This document shows, in pieces, positions 1-9,425 of a DNA stretch of 64,000 bases (the first letter of the stretch is position 1; every line of letters begins with the position of its first letter). The stretch is from positions 349,600-413,599 of the forward strand of contig NZ_PXNQ02000003.1 in assembly GCF_003007735.2 (NCBI RefSeq), read 5' to 3'. The DNA comes from Paracoccus methylarcula. GTDB taxonomy: Bacteria; Pseudomonadota; Alphaproteobacteria; Rhodobacterales; Rhodobacteraceae. A program made the translations under genes and the position numbers. The notes beneath the pieces are model-generated. The model did no database searches and was not told the origin of the DNA. It saw only the letters and a list, made by a program, of their open reading frames with translations.

Positions 1-435
1 GACGCGCTGGACCTGGCCCATAGACTATCGGCTGCGGTCAACGAGGCGATCGCCTTCCGCCCCGGCGTGACCCAGGCACGAACCACCGCCGCCGAGGCGC
101 TGGCCCTGGGCGAGGGCGTCTGCCAGGATCACGCCCATGCGCTGATCGCGCTTGCCCGCCTACGCGATCTGCCTGCCCGCTATGTCTCGGGCTACCTGCA
201 CTCGACGCAGGACGGACAGCCGCACGAGGCCGCCCATGCATGGGCTGAAATTCATGTCAGTAATCTGGGTTGGGTCGGTTTCGACGCCGCAAATGGGTGC
301 TGCCCGGATGAACGCTATGTCCGCCTTGGCTCCGGCCTGGATGCGACCGATGCCGCTCCGATCCGTGGAGTTGCGATGGGCAGCGGGGCAGAGCGGCTGG
401 CGGTGACCGTGCAGGTGGAAGAGATGGCGCAGTAA
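1..435 (+). CDS. Transglutaminase-like cysteine peptidase, C-terminal part (gene starts left of the window)
   Basis: The frame is open from the first base to a TAA at 433-435, so only the last ~144 residues are present. They contain the complete papain-fold triad of the transglutaminase-like superfamily: Cys in GVCQDHAH, His in AHAWAEIH and Asp in GFDAANG, in the usual order and spacing. Bacterial members are usually about 270-290 residues with an N-terminal beta domain, which would lie outside the window. They are thought to act as peptidases or amidases, often next to ATP-grasp and alpha-E genes, but no such partner is visible here. The family is clear; the substrate is unknown. Confidence 0.85.
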   Translation, partial: DALDLAHRLSAAVNEAIAFRPGVTQARTTAAEALALGEGVCQDHAHALIALARLRDLPARYVSGYLHSTQDGQPHEAAHAWAEIHVSNLGWVGFDAANGCCPDERYVRLGSGLDATDAAPIRGVAMGSGAERLAVTVQVEEMAQ

Positions 436-537
436 CCGCGTCACTTCCCTGCCCCGCATCAGCAAACTTGCCAGGGCGGGGCAGGAAAACAGAGTTGCAA
501 GCGAAAGACCGTTCCGGCGAATGCGACGGCCGGAATG

Positions 538-1407
538 CTAGCCCTGGTCAGAGGGTTTCTGCGGCAGCTTGTCGAAATCCGAGGCATCGTGGCGCTCGTC
601 CATCTGCTCCCACGGCTCGCCGTTCCTGCGGTTGACGATCCGGCCGCGCTGCACAGCGGGACGCTCCGCGATCTCGTCTGCCCACCGGCGCAGATGCTTG
701 TATTCCGAGACGTTCAGGAACTCACCCGCGTCATATTGCCTACCGAAGACCAGATTCCCGTACCATGGCCAGATTGCCATGTCGGCGATGCTGTATTCCT
801 CGCCACCGATGAAGCGCCGCTCGGCAAGCGTGCTGTCCAGAAGATGCATCTGCCGCTTGGTTTCCATGGTGAAGCGGTCGATGGGATATTGCATTGGCCA
901 GGGCGCATAGGCGTAGAAGTGACCAAAGCCGCCACCCAGATAGGGGGCCGATCCCTGCAACCAGAACAGCCAGTTCATCGCCTCGGTCCGGGCGGCGTGA
1001 TCGCGCGGCAGGAAGCGTCCGAATTTCTCGGCCAGGTACAGCAGGATATGGCCGGACTCGAAGACGCGCACCGGCTGGCTTCCGGAACGGTCCACCATCG
1101 CCGGGATCTTGGAGTTCGGGTTGACGGCGACGAAACCCGACGAGAACTGGTCACTGTCGCCGATCTTGATCAGCCATGCGTCATATTCAGCGCCGCTCTC
1201 TCCGGCGGCAAGCAGTTCCTCCAGCATGATCGTGACCTTCTGCCCGTTGGGCGTGGCCAGCGAATACAGTTGGAACGGGTGTTTCCCGACCGGCAGATCC
1301 CGGTCGAACTGCGCGCCGGAGGTAGGCCGGTTGATGCCCGCCCATTCGCCGCCATTCTCTGCATCCCAGGACCAGACACTGGGCGGCTGATATTGCGTAT
1401 CGTTCAT
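538..1407 (-). CDS. yghU: Glutathione-dependent disulfide-bond oxidoreductase, YghU type
   Basis: 289 residues, the normal length for YghU/YfcG-type nu-class glutathione transferases, which reduce disulfides using two bound glutathiones in the cytoplasm. An N-terminal thioredoxin-like domain (about residues 45-130) holds the typical TPNGQKVTIMLEE segment and a cis-Pro region (SKIPAMVD) followed by ESGHILLYLAEKFG. The all-helical C-terminal domain follows, with the YSIADMAIWPWYG motif. The start is the first in-frame ATG. The gene stands alone, convergent with the transglutaminase-like gene and divergent from glcB. Nothing in the sequence suggests an operon partner. YfcG is the closest alternative, but the long N-terminal extension favours YghU. 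Confidence 0.9.
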   Translation of the reverse strand: MNDTQYQPPSVWSWDAENGGEWAGINRPTSGAQFDRDLPVGKHPFQLYSLATPNGQKVTIMLEELLAAGESGAEYDAWLIKIGDSDQFSSGFVAVNPNSKIPAMVDRSGSQPVRVFESGHILLYLAEKFGRFLPRDHAARTEAMNWLFWLQGSAPYLGGGFGHFYAYAPWPMQYPIDRFTMETKRQMHLLDSTLAERRFIGGEEYSIADMAIWPWYGNLVFGRQYDAGEFLNVSEYKHLRRWADEIAERPAVQRGRIVNRRNGEPWEQMDERHDASDFDKLPQKPSDQG

Positions 1408-1670
1408 GATGTGATCTCCTGAGGGGATGCCCGAGACATAGGGAACCCGGCACGGTTGTGCAATTCGGAAGCGCAGATATTGCGAGGACGGAAAAACGCG
1501 CGCTTTACCCTCACTCTCTGGAAAATTTTTCCCGAATCTCTTGGCAGCCGCCGCAGCTTGGCTTAGCTCGGGTTTGAGTTTCGGTCTGCGACGGTATACC
1601 GAGACATCGGAGACAAGACGGAATCACCGAAACGGCGGGTGCCGGTCAGCCAGACAGAAGGTCCAAGAAG

Positions 1671-3827
1671 ATGGAAGCCACATATATCCAGCGCCATGGT
1701 TTGGAAGTCGATCAGGGCTTCGCCCGTTTCATCGAGGAGCAGGTCCTGCCCGGCACGGATATCGACGCCGATCGCTTCTGGTCGGGCTATGCCGAATTGC
1801 TGGACGGTTTCGCCGCCGAGAACCGCGGCCTGCTGGCCCGGCGCGAGGAGTTGCAGGCGGCCATCGACGAATGGCACCGCGCCCGCGGCAATCAGCCATG
1901 GGATGCGGCGGCCTATCGGACCTTCCTGACAGAGATCGGCTACCTGGTTCCCCAGCCCGCGCCCTTCAGCGTCGAGAATGGCGCCGTCGATCCCGAGATC
2001 GCCAGCATCGCCGGGCCACAACTGGTCGTGCCGGTCAGCAATGCCCGTTTCGCGCTGAATGCCGCCAATGCGCGTTGGGGCTCGCTTTACGATGCGCTTT
2101 ACGGAACCGACGTGATGGGTCCGCCCCCCGCAGGTGGCGGCATCGATCCGGCTCGCCGCGACGCCGTGGTGGCGCGGGCGGCGCAATTCCTGGACGAGAC
2201 ATTCCCGCTTGCCTCGGGCAGCCATGCCGATGTCACAGCCTATCGTACCGATGCAAGCGGGCTGGTCGCGCTGGTTGACGGGACCGAGGTCGCGCTGGCC
2301 GATCCGTCGGCCTTCATCGGCGCGCGGCAGGAGGGGAAGGATACCGCGCATGTGCTGCGCCATCACGGGTTGCATGTCGAACTGGTCATCAATCCCGGTC
2401 ATCCGATCGGCGCGGCCTCGGCCTCGGGCCTGCGCGATGTCGTGATCGAGGCGGCGCTGACCGCGATCCAGGATTGCGAGGACAGCGTCGCCGCCGTCGA
2501 TGCCGAGGACAAGATCGGCGTTTACGCCAACTGGTTGGGGCTGATGAAAGGCGATCTGGCCGAGACCTTCGAGAAGGGCGGCAAGAGCACGACCCGCCGG
2601 CTGGCCGATGACCGCGAAGTGACGCGACCCGACGGCAGCCGGATCACCTTGCCCGGTCGCGCGTTGTTGCTGGTGCGCAATGTCGGGCTGTTGATGACCA
2701 CGGATGTCGTGCGGCTGAACGGCGAGGACACGCCTGAAGGACTGATGGATGCGATGGTGACCATCGCCTGCGCCCTGCATGACCTGAAGCGGGGCAAAGG
2801 CCCGAGCAACAGCCGCGTGGGTTCGATCTATGTCGTCAAGCCGAAGATGCATGGCCCGGACGAGGCGGCGTTCACCGACCGCGTCTTTACCCATGTCGAG
2901 AAAGTCATGGGCCTGCCCGCCAATACCGTCAAGCTGGGCCTGATGGACGAGGAGCGCCGGACCTCGGCCAATCTCGCCGCCTGCATCCACGCGATCCGCA
3001 ACCGGGTGGTTTTCATCAACACGGGTTTCCTCGACCGCACCGGGGACGAGATCCATACCTTGATGCAGGCCGGTGCCTTTGTCGGGCGCGAGGGGATGCG
3101 GAAATCCGCGTGGTTGCAGGCCTATGAGGATGGCAATGTGCTGATCGGGCTGGCCTGCGGAATGCGCGGCAAGGGACAGATCGGCAAGGGCATGTGGGCC
3201 AAGCCCGACGCCATGGCCGAGATGCTGGAGGCCAAGATCACCCATCCGATGGCGGGCGCGAATACGGCCTGGGTCCCCAGCCCGACCGCCGCGACCCTGC
3301 ATGCGCTGCATTACCACAAGGTCGATGTGGCCGCGCGCCAGGAAGAACTGGCGGGCAACCCGATGCCCGATCCCGACCTGCTGCTGACCCCCGCCCTGAC
3401 CGGCGACGAGCCTATGTCGCGCGACGAGATCCTGCGCGAGGTGGATAATAGCTGCCAGGGCATCCTGGGCTATGTCGTGCGGTGGGTCGATCAGGGGATC
3501 GGTTGCTCGAAAGTGCCGGATATCGACGACGTCCCCTTGATGGAGGATCGCGCCACCTGCCGGATCAGCGCGCAATATATGGCGAACTGGCTGGAGCAGG
3601 GGCTGGTCAGCCGCGATGAGATCGAGGATGCGCTGCGCCGCATGGCCACCAAGGTCGATGAGCAGAATGCGGGCGATCCTGCCTATATTCCCATGGCCCC
3701 CGCATTCGATGGCCCGGCCTTCGCAGCGGCGCGGGACCTGATCGTTGACGGGACGCGCCAGCCTTCGGGATATACCGAACCGGCGCTGCATGCCCGGAGG
3801 AAAGAGGCAAAGGCGATGCGCGGCTGA
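1671..3827 (+). CDS. glcB: Malate synthase G
   Basis: 718 residues, close to the family norm of about 720. It condenses glyoxylate with acetyl-CoA to malate in the glyoxylate/glycolate pathway, in the cytoplasm. The protein is collinear with isoform G throughout: the inserted alpha/beta domain at about residues 115-260, then the TIM-barrel core with TIMDEERRTSANL-like and RVVFINTGFLDRTGDEIHT segments that carry catalytic and Mg-binding residues. The C-terminal part includes the NSCQGILGYVVRWVDQGIGCSKVPD segment in pieces of the plug domain. Isoform A is much shorter (about 530 residues), so G is secure. The gene is monocistronic. No isocitrate lyase gene is nearby, which fits use of glyoxylate made from glycolate or by a distant aceA. 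Confidence 0.97.
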   Translation: MEATYIQRHGLEVDQGFARFIEEQVLPGTDIDADRFWSGYAELLDGFAAENRGLLARREELQAAIDEWHRARGNQPWDAAAYRTFLTEIGYLVPQPAPFSVENGAVDPEIASIAGPQLVVPVSNARFALNAANARWGSLYDALYGTDVMGPPPAGGGIDPARRDAVVARAAQFLDETFPLASGSHADVTAYRTDASGLVALVDGTEVALADPSAFIGARQEGKDTAHVLRHHGLHVELVINPGHPIGAASASGLRDVVIEAALTAIQDCEDSVAAVDAEDKIGVYANWLGLMKGDLAETFEKGGKSTTRRLADDREVTRPDGSRITLPGRALLLVRNVGLLMTTDVVRLNGEDTPEGLMDAMVTIACALHDLKRGKGPSNSRVGSIYVVKPKMHGPDEAAFTDRVFTHVEKVMGLPANTVKLGLMDEERRTSANLAACIHAIRNRVVFINTGFLDRTGDEIHTLMQAGAFVGREGMRKSAWLQAYEDGNVLIGLACGMRGKGQIGKGMWAKPDAMAEMLEAKITHPMAGANTAWVPSPTAATLHALHYHKVDVAARQEELAGNPMPDPDLLLTPALTGDEPMSRDEILREVDNSCQGILGYVVRWVDQGIGCSKVPDIDDVPLMEDRATCRISAQYMANWLEQGLVSRDEIEDALRRMATKVDEQNAGDPAYIPMAPAFDGPAFAAARDLIVDGTRQPSGYTEPALHARRKEAKAMRG

Positions 3828-3920
3828 TCGAGTTATTGCTGCTGACCGCTGACACAGACCGGTTCCCGGGTCCCGCCGAGGAAAGAACAAGATACTTACG
3901 GCGGGAACCAGGTGCGAAGA

Positions 3921-5789
3921 TCACGCCCGGCGCAGCGCCGACATTCCCATCACCCGGGCACGCTTGCGCGGATCGCTGTCGAACAACGCCGCCAATTGCT
4001 CGGTGATCGCGCCCGCCAGTTGCTCGGCATCGGTGATCGTCACGGCGCGTTCGTAATAGCGGGTCACGTCATGGCCGATCCCGATGGCCAGAAGCTCGAC
4101 CGCCTTCTTGCGCTCGACCATGGCGATCACGTCGCGCAGATGCTTTTCCAGGTAATTCGCCGGGTTCACAGACAGCGTCGAGTCATCGACCGGCGCACCG
4201 TCCGAGATCACCATCAGGATCTTGCGCGCCTCGGGCCGCTTGACCAGCCGCTTATGCGCCCATTCCAGCGCCTCGCCGTCGATGTTTTCCTTCAGCAGCC
4301 CCTCTTTCATCATCAGCCCCAGATTGGGCCGCACCCGCCGCCATGGCGCATCGGCGGGCTTGTAGATGATATGGCGCAAATCGTTCAGCCGCCCCGGCGT
4401 CGCGGGCCGTCCGGCCTGCAACCACGCCTCGCGTGCCTGCCCGCCCTTCCATGCCCGGGTAGTGAAGCCGAGGATCTCGACCTTGACGCTGCAGCGTTCA
4501 AGCGTCCGCGCCAGCACATCGGCGCAGATCGCCGCGATCGAGATCGGACGCCCCCGCATGGAACCGGAATTGTCCAGAAGCAGCGTCACCACCGTATCGC
4601 GGAACTCCATATCCTTCTCGACCTTGAAGCTCAGCGGCGTGGTCGGATTCGCGACGACCCGGGCAAGGCGTCCGGCGTCCAGAACGCCCTCTTCCTTGTC
4701 GAATTCCCATGACCGGTTCTGCTGCGCCTGCAAGCGCCGCTGCAACTTGTTCGCCAGGCGGCTGACCGCGCCGCGCAAGGGTTCAAGCTGCTTGTCCAGA
4801 TAGGCGCGCAGCCGCTCCAGCTCCGCCGGATCGGCCAGATCCTCGGCACGGATTTCCTCGTCCCATTGCTGGCTGAACACCTTGTAGTCGGGCGACGCCT
4901 CGCTGACCGGAGGGGGGATGTCCGGCGGGCTCTCGGCCTCGGGCATCTCGGCTTCGTCGGTCAGCTCGTCTTCGGACTGGTCGTCCATGCTGACCTGCGC
5001 CTGCCGCTCGTCCTGCTGCTGCTCCTGGCTGTTTTCGGGTGAGGCCTCGGCATCCTCGCTGTCATCCTGGTCGCGGGACTGGTTGTCGCCGGCCTCCTCG
5101 TCCTGTTCGGCGTTTTCCTCGGCATCGTCCTCTTCGGGCTCGTCCGGATCCTCGCCCAATTGGTCGCCATAGCCCAGATCGCTGATGACCCGGCGGGCAA
5201 GGCGCGCGAAGGCGGCCTGATCGGCCAGAACCTCGTTCACCTCGCCAAGCGTACCGCCGGCCTGCTGCTCGACAAAGGGCCGCCAGAGATCGGCCACGTG
5301 CTGTGCACCGGCAGGCAAGGGCCGCCCGGTCGCGGCCTGCCGCAGGATATAGCCTGCCGCCACCGACAGCGGCGCATCCGAGGCCGCCTTGATCTGCGCA
5401 TAGCCCTTCTTCTCGGCATCCGCGCCGATCTTGGCGTCGATATTCGACAATGCGCCGGGCATGTCGCGCGCGCCCAAGGCCTCGCAACGGGCAGTCTCCA
5501 TCGCCTCGTAAAGCTCGCGCGCCATCGGCCCGGCGGGGGCGAATTTGGCATGGGTCGCGGCGTCGTGATGGCGCATCCGCATGGCGAGCGCGTCGGCGGT
5601 GCCGCGCGCCAGCAACACCTCGTCCCGCCCCATCCGGCGGCTGACCTGCGGCAGCCGCATCGTATCGCCCGAGACCCCGGCAGGATCGGCGCTGAAGGTG
5701 ACGTTCAACTCGTGCTCGTCGGCCAGCGTGCGGGTGGCCTCGGTCAGGGCCTTCTTGAACGGATCGGCGGGGTTGTCGGTGGTCTTCAT
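3921..5789 (-). CDS. cobT: Aerobic cobaltochelatase subunit CobT
   Basis: 622 residues. CobT is one of two ATPase-side subunits (with CobS) that drive Co2+ insertion into hydrogenobyrinate a,c-diamide by CobN in aerobic cobalamin synthesis. An N-terminal CobT domain (about 1-220) leads into a very acidic low-complexity stretch (about 220-300, runs of Asp/Glu/Gln), as in Mg-chelatase BchD/ChlD. The C-terminal von Willebrand A domain carries the MIDAS motif DNSGSMRG and, later, [11 protein letters not shown]. It follows cobS on the same strand with a 53-base gap, so the two are probably co-transcribed. cobN is not in the window. Confidence 0.95.
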   Translation of the reverse strand: MKTTDNPADPFKKALTEATRTLADEHELNVTFSADPAGVSGDTMRLPQVSRRMGRDEVLLARGTADALAMRMRHHDAATHAKFAPAGPMARELYEAMETARCEALGARDMPGALSNIDAKIGADAEKKGYAQIKAASDAPLSVAAGYILRQAATGRPLPAGAQHVADLWRPFVEQQAGGTLGEVNEVLADQAAFARLARRVISDLGYGDQLGEDPDEPEEDDAEENAEQDEEAGDNQSRDQDDSEDAEASPENSQEQQQDERQAQVSMDDQSEDELTDEAEMPEAESPPDIPPPVSEASPDYKVFSQQWDEEIRAEDLADPAELERLRAYLDKQLEPLRGAVSRLANKLQRRLQAQQNRSWEFDKEEGVLDAGRLARVVANPTTPLSFKVEKDMEFRDTVVTLLLDNSGSMRGRPISIAAICADVLARTLERCSVKVEILGFTTRAWKGGQAREAWLQAGRPATPGRLNDLRHIIYKPADAPWRRVRPNLGLMMKEGLLKENIDGEALEWAHKRLVKRPEARKILMVISDGAPVDDSTLSVNPANYLEKHLRDVIAMVERKKAVELLAIGIGHDVTRYYERAVTITDAEQLAGAITEQLAALFDSDPRKRARVMGMSALRRA

Positions 5790-5842
5790 GTTCTATTCAT
5801 ACTCCCCCGGATCAGCCGAGTCGAACCCGCGGCATGCCGCGA

Positions 5843-6814
5843 TCACCCGGCCATTGCCGCCGCGCTTTCCGGCAGTTCCTCGTCGAACAGGCGCTGATAG
5901 AACTCGGCCACGGTCTGGCGCTCCAACTCGTCGCATTTGTTCAGGAAGGTCAGCCGGAAGGCATAGCCGATATTGTCGAAGATGCGGGCGTTCTGAGCCC
6001 ATGTGATCACCGTGCGCGGCGACATCACCGTGGACAGGTCGCCCTGCATGAAGGCGGTCCGGGTCAGGTCGGCCAGCGTCACCATCTGGCTGATCACCTT
6101 GCGGCCCTTTTCGTTATTGTAGTTCGGGTTCTTGGCCAGCACGATGGCGGCCTCGGCGTCATGCGACAGATAATTCAGCGTCGAGACCAGCGACCAGCGG
6201 TCCATCTGGCCCTGGTTGATCTGCTGCGTGCCGTGATACAGCCCGGTCGTGTCGCCCAGCCCCACCGTATTCGAGGTGGCGAACAGCCGGAAGAAGGGAT
6301 TCGGCGTGATCACCTCGTTCTGGTCCAGAAGCGTCAGCTTGCCGTCAGCCTCCAGCACACGCTGGATCACGAACATCACGTCGGCGCGGCCCGCGTCATA
6401 TTCGTCAAAGACGATAGCGGTCGGGTTGCGCAACGCCCATGGCAGGATGCCCTCGTGGAACACCGTCACCTGCTTGCCATCGACCAGCTTGATTGCATCC
6501 TTGCCGATCAGGTCGATCCGCGACACGTGGCTGTCGAGATTCACGCGAACGCAGGGCCAGTTCAGGCGTGCGGCGACCTGCTCGATATGGGTCGATTTGC
6601 CGGTGCCGTGATAGCCCTGGATCATCACCCGGCGGTTATAGGCAAAGCCCGCCAGAATCGCGAGCGTCGTGTCGGGGTCGAATTTATAGGTGCTGTCAAT
6701 ATCGGGCACGCGATCGCTGGACTCGGCAAAACCCTTTACCTTCATATCGCTGTCCAGACCGAATGTTTCGCGCAGGTCGATCTCTTCGGTGGGTTTGGCG
6801 TTCATGTCCAACAT
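5843..6814 (-). CDS. cobS: Aerobic cobaltochelatase subunit CobS (AAA+ ATPase)
   Basis: 323 residues from the ATG at 6814. A longer reading from 6904 has no good ribosome site, whereas AGGAAAGGG lies just upstream of 6814, and known CobS proteins begin with a similar short N-terminus. It is the AAA+ motor of the CobNST cobaltochelatase. Visible motifs are Walker [10 protein letters not shown] (about residue 86), Walker [10 protein letters not shown] and sensor segment FATSNTVG. cobT follows 53 bases downstream on the same strand. Paralogous MoxR-type ATPases are excluded by the pairing with cobT and by near-complete collinearity with CobS. Confidence 0.95.
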   Translation of the reverse strand: MLDMNAKPTEEIDLRETFGLDSDMKVKGFAESSDRVPDIDSTYKFDPDTTLAILAGFAYNRRVMIQGYHGTGKSTHIEQVAARLNWPCVRVNLDSHVSRIDLIGKDAIKLVDGKQVTVFHEGILPWALRNPTAIVFDEYDAGRADVMFVIQRVLEADGKLTLLDQNEVITPNPFFRLFATSNTVGLGDTTGLYHGTQQINQGQMDRWSLVSTLNYLSHDAEAAIVLAKNPNYNNEKGRKVISQMVTLADLTRTAFMQGDLSTVMSPRTVITWAQNARIFDNIGYAFRLTFLNKCDELERQTVAEFYQRLFDEELPESAAAMAG

Positions 6815-7217
6815 TGTCTGGCCCTTTCCTCGCATCCGCGCCTTGATTGCGCATTCATTCGCCGGGTGCAAGCATGAGCAGCGGGAAGAGCACGACAATC
6901 GCAATCATTCCCGCAGGATTATGCTTACCCCGACACAAGGGAAACTCTGCCGACAGGACTGGATGGCATTTTCGGGCCGCGCAGGGGGCAGGGACATCCA
7001 GCAACCTGTCTATTGACGATAAATTGGCATTTCCGATCCCGCCGGCACGGTTCTTCCCAACGGCGCCACTTGCCGGGGGTTTCCGCGATTCTCACGCGTC
7101 GCCGCGCGCCTGGATGCACCTGCGGGACCCTGGGCGACGCCCGTCCGGTGTTGCGTTGACGCTGTCTGCCGCACCCAATAAGGTTGACGCCGACCGCACC
7201 CCGAACCGAGGCCACGC
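6815..7217. promoter_or_regulatory. Divergent intergenic region between cobS and the ECF sigma gene
   Basis: About 400 bases with no convincing gene. Short open frames on both strands are without ribosome sites or recognisable sequence. The region must hold the cobS promoter (leftward) and the sigma-factor promoter (rightward). I see no cobalamin-riboswitch conserved elements and could not assign promoter boxes with confidence. Confidence 0.5.
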
Positions 7218-7778
7218 GTGAAGGATTCCGCCAGAAATCGATTGGAAGAGATGATCGCAAGCACCGCTTCTGGGGATCGCGACGCCTTCGCGATGCTTTA
7301 CGAGGCGACGTCTTCCAAGCTGCATGCCATTTGCGTTTCGGTGCTGAAGGATCGCCCCGAAGCGGAAGAGACGCTGCAAGAGATCTATATCAGGATATGG
7401 CGGGAAGCGGACCGTTATGGGGCGAGTGACCTCTCGCCCATGACCTGGTTGATCACCATCGCCCGCAACCGCGCCGTCGACCGGCTGCGCGCCCGCAAGT
7501 CGCGCACCGCGACCTCTCCCTCGGATGAGGCCGCATCACTTCCTTTGACCGGACTGGGAGCCGAGCCCGGGGTCGCCACGACCCGCGTGCAGGAGCGCAG
7601 GCTACCGGACGATTGCCGGGCCGAGATCGGCAACGATCGGGCCGAGGCCGTCCGTGCCGTCTATATGGAAGGTCTCACCTATGCTGATCTCGCCTCCCGC
7701 CACGACATGCCAATCGGCAGCGTCCGCGACTGGCTGCGCCGCAGCTTGGTGCGCCTGGGGGATTGTGTCAGCCAATGA
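7218..7778 (+). CDS. ECF-family RNA polymerase sigma factor
   Basis: 186 residues, translated from a GTG at 7218 preceded by GAGG at 5 bases. It has the two-domain ECF layout. Region 2 (about 20-95) includes the AEETLQEIYIRIWREA helix that binds core polymerase and the MTWLITIARNRAVDRLR DNA-melting segment. A linker follows, then region 4 (about 135-182) with the helix-turn-helix YADLASRHDMPIGSVRDWLRR that reads the -35 element. The gene overlaps the anti-sigma gene by ATGA, so the pair is translationally coupled. This arrangement resembles the SigK/RskA-like ECF groups. The target regulon cannot be read from the window. The neighbouring DUF808 gene could be a target, but this is not shown. 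Confidence 0.92.
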   Translation: MKDSARNRLEEMIASTASGDRDAFAMLYEATSSKLHAICVSVLKDRPEAEETLQEIYIRIWREADRYGASDLSPMTWLITIARNRAVDRLRARKSRTATSPSDEAASLPLTGLGAEPGVATTRVQERRLPDDCRAEIGNDRAEAVRAVYMEGLTYADLASRHDMPIGSVRDWLRRSLVRLGDCVSQ

Positions 7779-8137
7779 CGGAAGAAACCCCGCTTACCCC
7801 GCAGCAAGAGGATGACGCGCTGGCGGCCGAGCTGGCGCTCGGCCTATTGGACGGCGAGGACGCGCAGAACGCCGTGGCACGCCTGTCGGCGGATCCGGCA
7901 TTCGCGCAGAATGTCCGTGACTGGCAGGAACGTCTTGCAGGCATGGCCGAGGGGATGACCCCGGTGATGGCCCCTGCCCGCGCCTGGCAGGGTATCCGCG
8001 AAAGGCTCGGCCATATCGCCGCGCCACTGACCGAGGATCCGACCAGGACGCTTCCATGGTGGCGTGGGCCTGCGGGCCTGCTGGCCGGGCTGATCGCGAT
8101 TGCCGCCATCGCCGCCTTCCTGTGGCTGCGGAACTAG
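7775..8137 (+). CDS. Short membrane anti-sigma factor (RskA/ChrR-like N-terminal domain)
   Basis: 120 residues from the ATG at 7775, which overlaps the sigma-factor stop as ATGA. The upstream TTG at 7763 is less likely. The first ~75 residues form the helical anti-sigma domain (AAELALGLLDGEDAQNAVAR, then DPAFAQNVRDWQERLAGM), typical of RskA-like proteins that hold an ECF sigma factor at the membrane. One transmembrane segment follows (about 98-117, GLLAGLIAIAAIAAFLWL), and the protein ends three residues later. RskA homologues normally continue with a periplasmic sensor domain of about 100 residues, which is absent here. Either this is a naturally minimal version or the C-terminus has been lost. 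Confidence 0.85.
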   Translation: MTEETPLTPQQEDDALAAELALGLLDGEDAQNAVARLSADPAFAQNVRDWQERLAGMAEGMTPVMAPARAWQGIRERLGHIAAPLTEDPTRTLPWWRGPAGLLAGLIAIAAIAAFLWLRN

Positions 8138-8218
8138 GTGACAAAGGTCATGCGGACTTGAAACTACTCCCTCTCCTTGCGCAGATGGGTGACAGGCAGG
8201 AAACGGGTTGAGGGAAAC

Positions 8219-9222
8219 ATGAGCGGGTTGATTGCGCTTCTGGACGACGTGGCAAGCATTTCCAAGGTCGCGGCGGCATCGATAGACGACGTGGCGGGAC
8301 AGGCCGCCAAGGCCGGGGCCAAGGCAGCGGGCGCGGTCATCGACGACGCGGCCGTGACCCCGAAATACGTCCATGGCTTCGATGCCAGCCGCGAACTCCC
8401 CATCGTCTGGAAGATCGCCCGCGGCTCGATCTTCAACAAGCTGGTGATCCTCCTGCCCGTGGCGCTGCTGCTGTCGGCCTTCGCGCCCTGGCTGATCGCG
8501 CCGCTGCTGATGATCGGCGGCGCTATCTGTGTTTCGAGGGCGCGGAAAAGATCGCCCATGCCCTTGGCCACGGACAGGAGCATGACAGCGAGCAGCATAC
8601 ACATCCCGAAAGCGACGGCGCCGCGCTGGAAGAACAGCGGGTGGCCGGTGCGATCAAGACCGATTTCATTCTCTCGGCCGAGATCATGACCATCGCGCTC
8701 TCGACCATCCCGATCGAGGACTCGCTGCTGGCGAAGGCACTGATCCTCGCCGTGGTCGCGGTCGGCATCACGGTTGCGGTCTACGGTTTCGTCGCGCTTA
8801 TCGTGAAGGCCGATGATGTCGGCGTCCACCTGGCGACCGAGCGCGGCGGAGCCATTGCCGCGTTCGGGCGGGGGATCGTCAAGTTCATGCCGGGTTTCAT
8901 GAAGGCGCTGACCATTATCGGCACCGCCGCGATGATCTGGGTCGGCGGACAGATCATCCTGCACGGGCTGGGCGAGATGGGCTGGCACGCACCCTATGAC
9001 TGGGTGCATCACATGGCCGAGACCGCTGCCCATGCCCTGCCACAGGTTTCCGGGCTGGCCGAATGGGTAACCACCGCCTTCCTGGATGGCGTTTTCGGCC
9101 TGATCCTGGGGCTGATCCTGATTCCGGTCGTGGAAAAAGTCCTCAACCCGGTCCTGTCGGCAACGATCCTGCCATTGATCGGGGCTGCGAAACGGTTGCT
9201 CGGCGGGGCCGGGCAAGGCTGA
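8219..9222 (+). pseudogene. DUF808 (YedI-type) multi-pass inner-membrane protein, broken by a -1 frameshift
   Basis: The reading starts at ATG 8219 (MSGLIALLDDVA) with GAGGGA upstream, and runs in one frame to about 8523. The homologous protein then continues in the next frame to the stop at 9222. The break is in GGC GGC GC/TAT CTG: one base is missing from an Ala codon before YLCFEGAEK, a hallmark of DUF808. Restoring one C gives an uninterrupted protein of about 334 residues with four to six transmembrane segments, the usual layout of the family. The function of DUF808 is unknown. This may be a real mutation or a sequencing error; see findings. Confidence 0.85.
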
Positions 9223-9333
9223 ATCGGCATTTTCGCGCGGGTTTCCCCACCGACCCTTGCAGAACATCCGGGAACATAATCGAACATTTTCGCATATCCG
9301 GCGGCTCGAAACCGTTGACCGGACGGTCAAAGG

Positions 9334-9351
9334 CTGTCACATTTCATTCAC
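9334..9351 (+). promoter_or_regulatory. Candidate Pho box upstream of ugpB
   Basis: CTGTCAC-ATTT-CATTCAC is two 7-base half-sites separated by 4 bases, matching the PhoB-type layout (CTGTCAT, 4 bases, CTGTCAT) at the strongest positions. It lies 75 bases upstream of ugpB, and an AATAAT that could serve as -10 follows. ugp operons are classic phosphate-starvation genes, which supports the call. The second half-site is imperfect. Confidence 0.5.
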
Positions 9352-9425
9352 AATAATGTTGCGCCTTCGTCACAACCGCCGGTTAGGTCCGGCTGCGAAC
9401 CGCAACTCCATGGGGAGGAAAATAA

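Noticed and set aside
1563..3890. 775-codon frame on the minus strand opposite malate synthase
   Set aside because: It mirrors glcB completely and has low-complexity His/Arg/Gly composition; an artefact of high-GC antisense frames.
3860..3910. Shared terminator between glcB and cobT
   Set aside because: There is an 8-base inverted match, but the loop is about 33 bases and no T-run follows; too weak to call.
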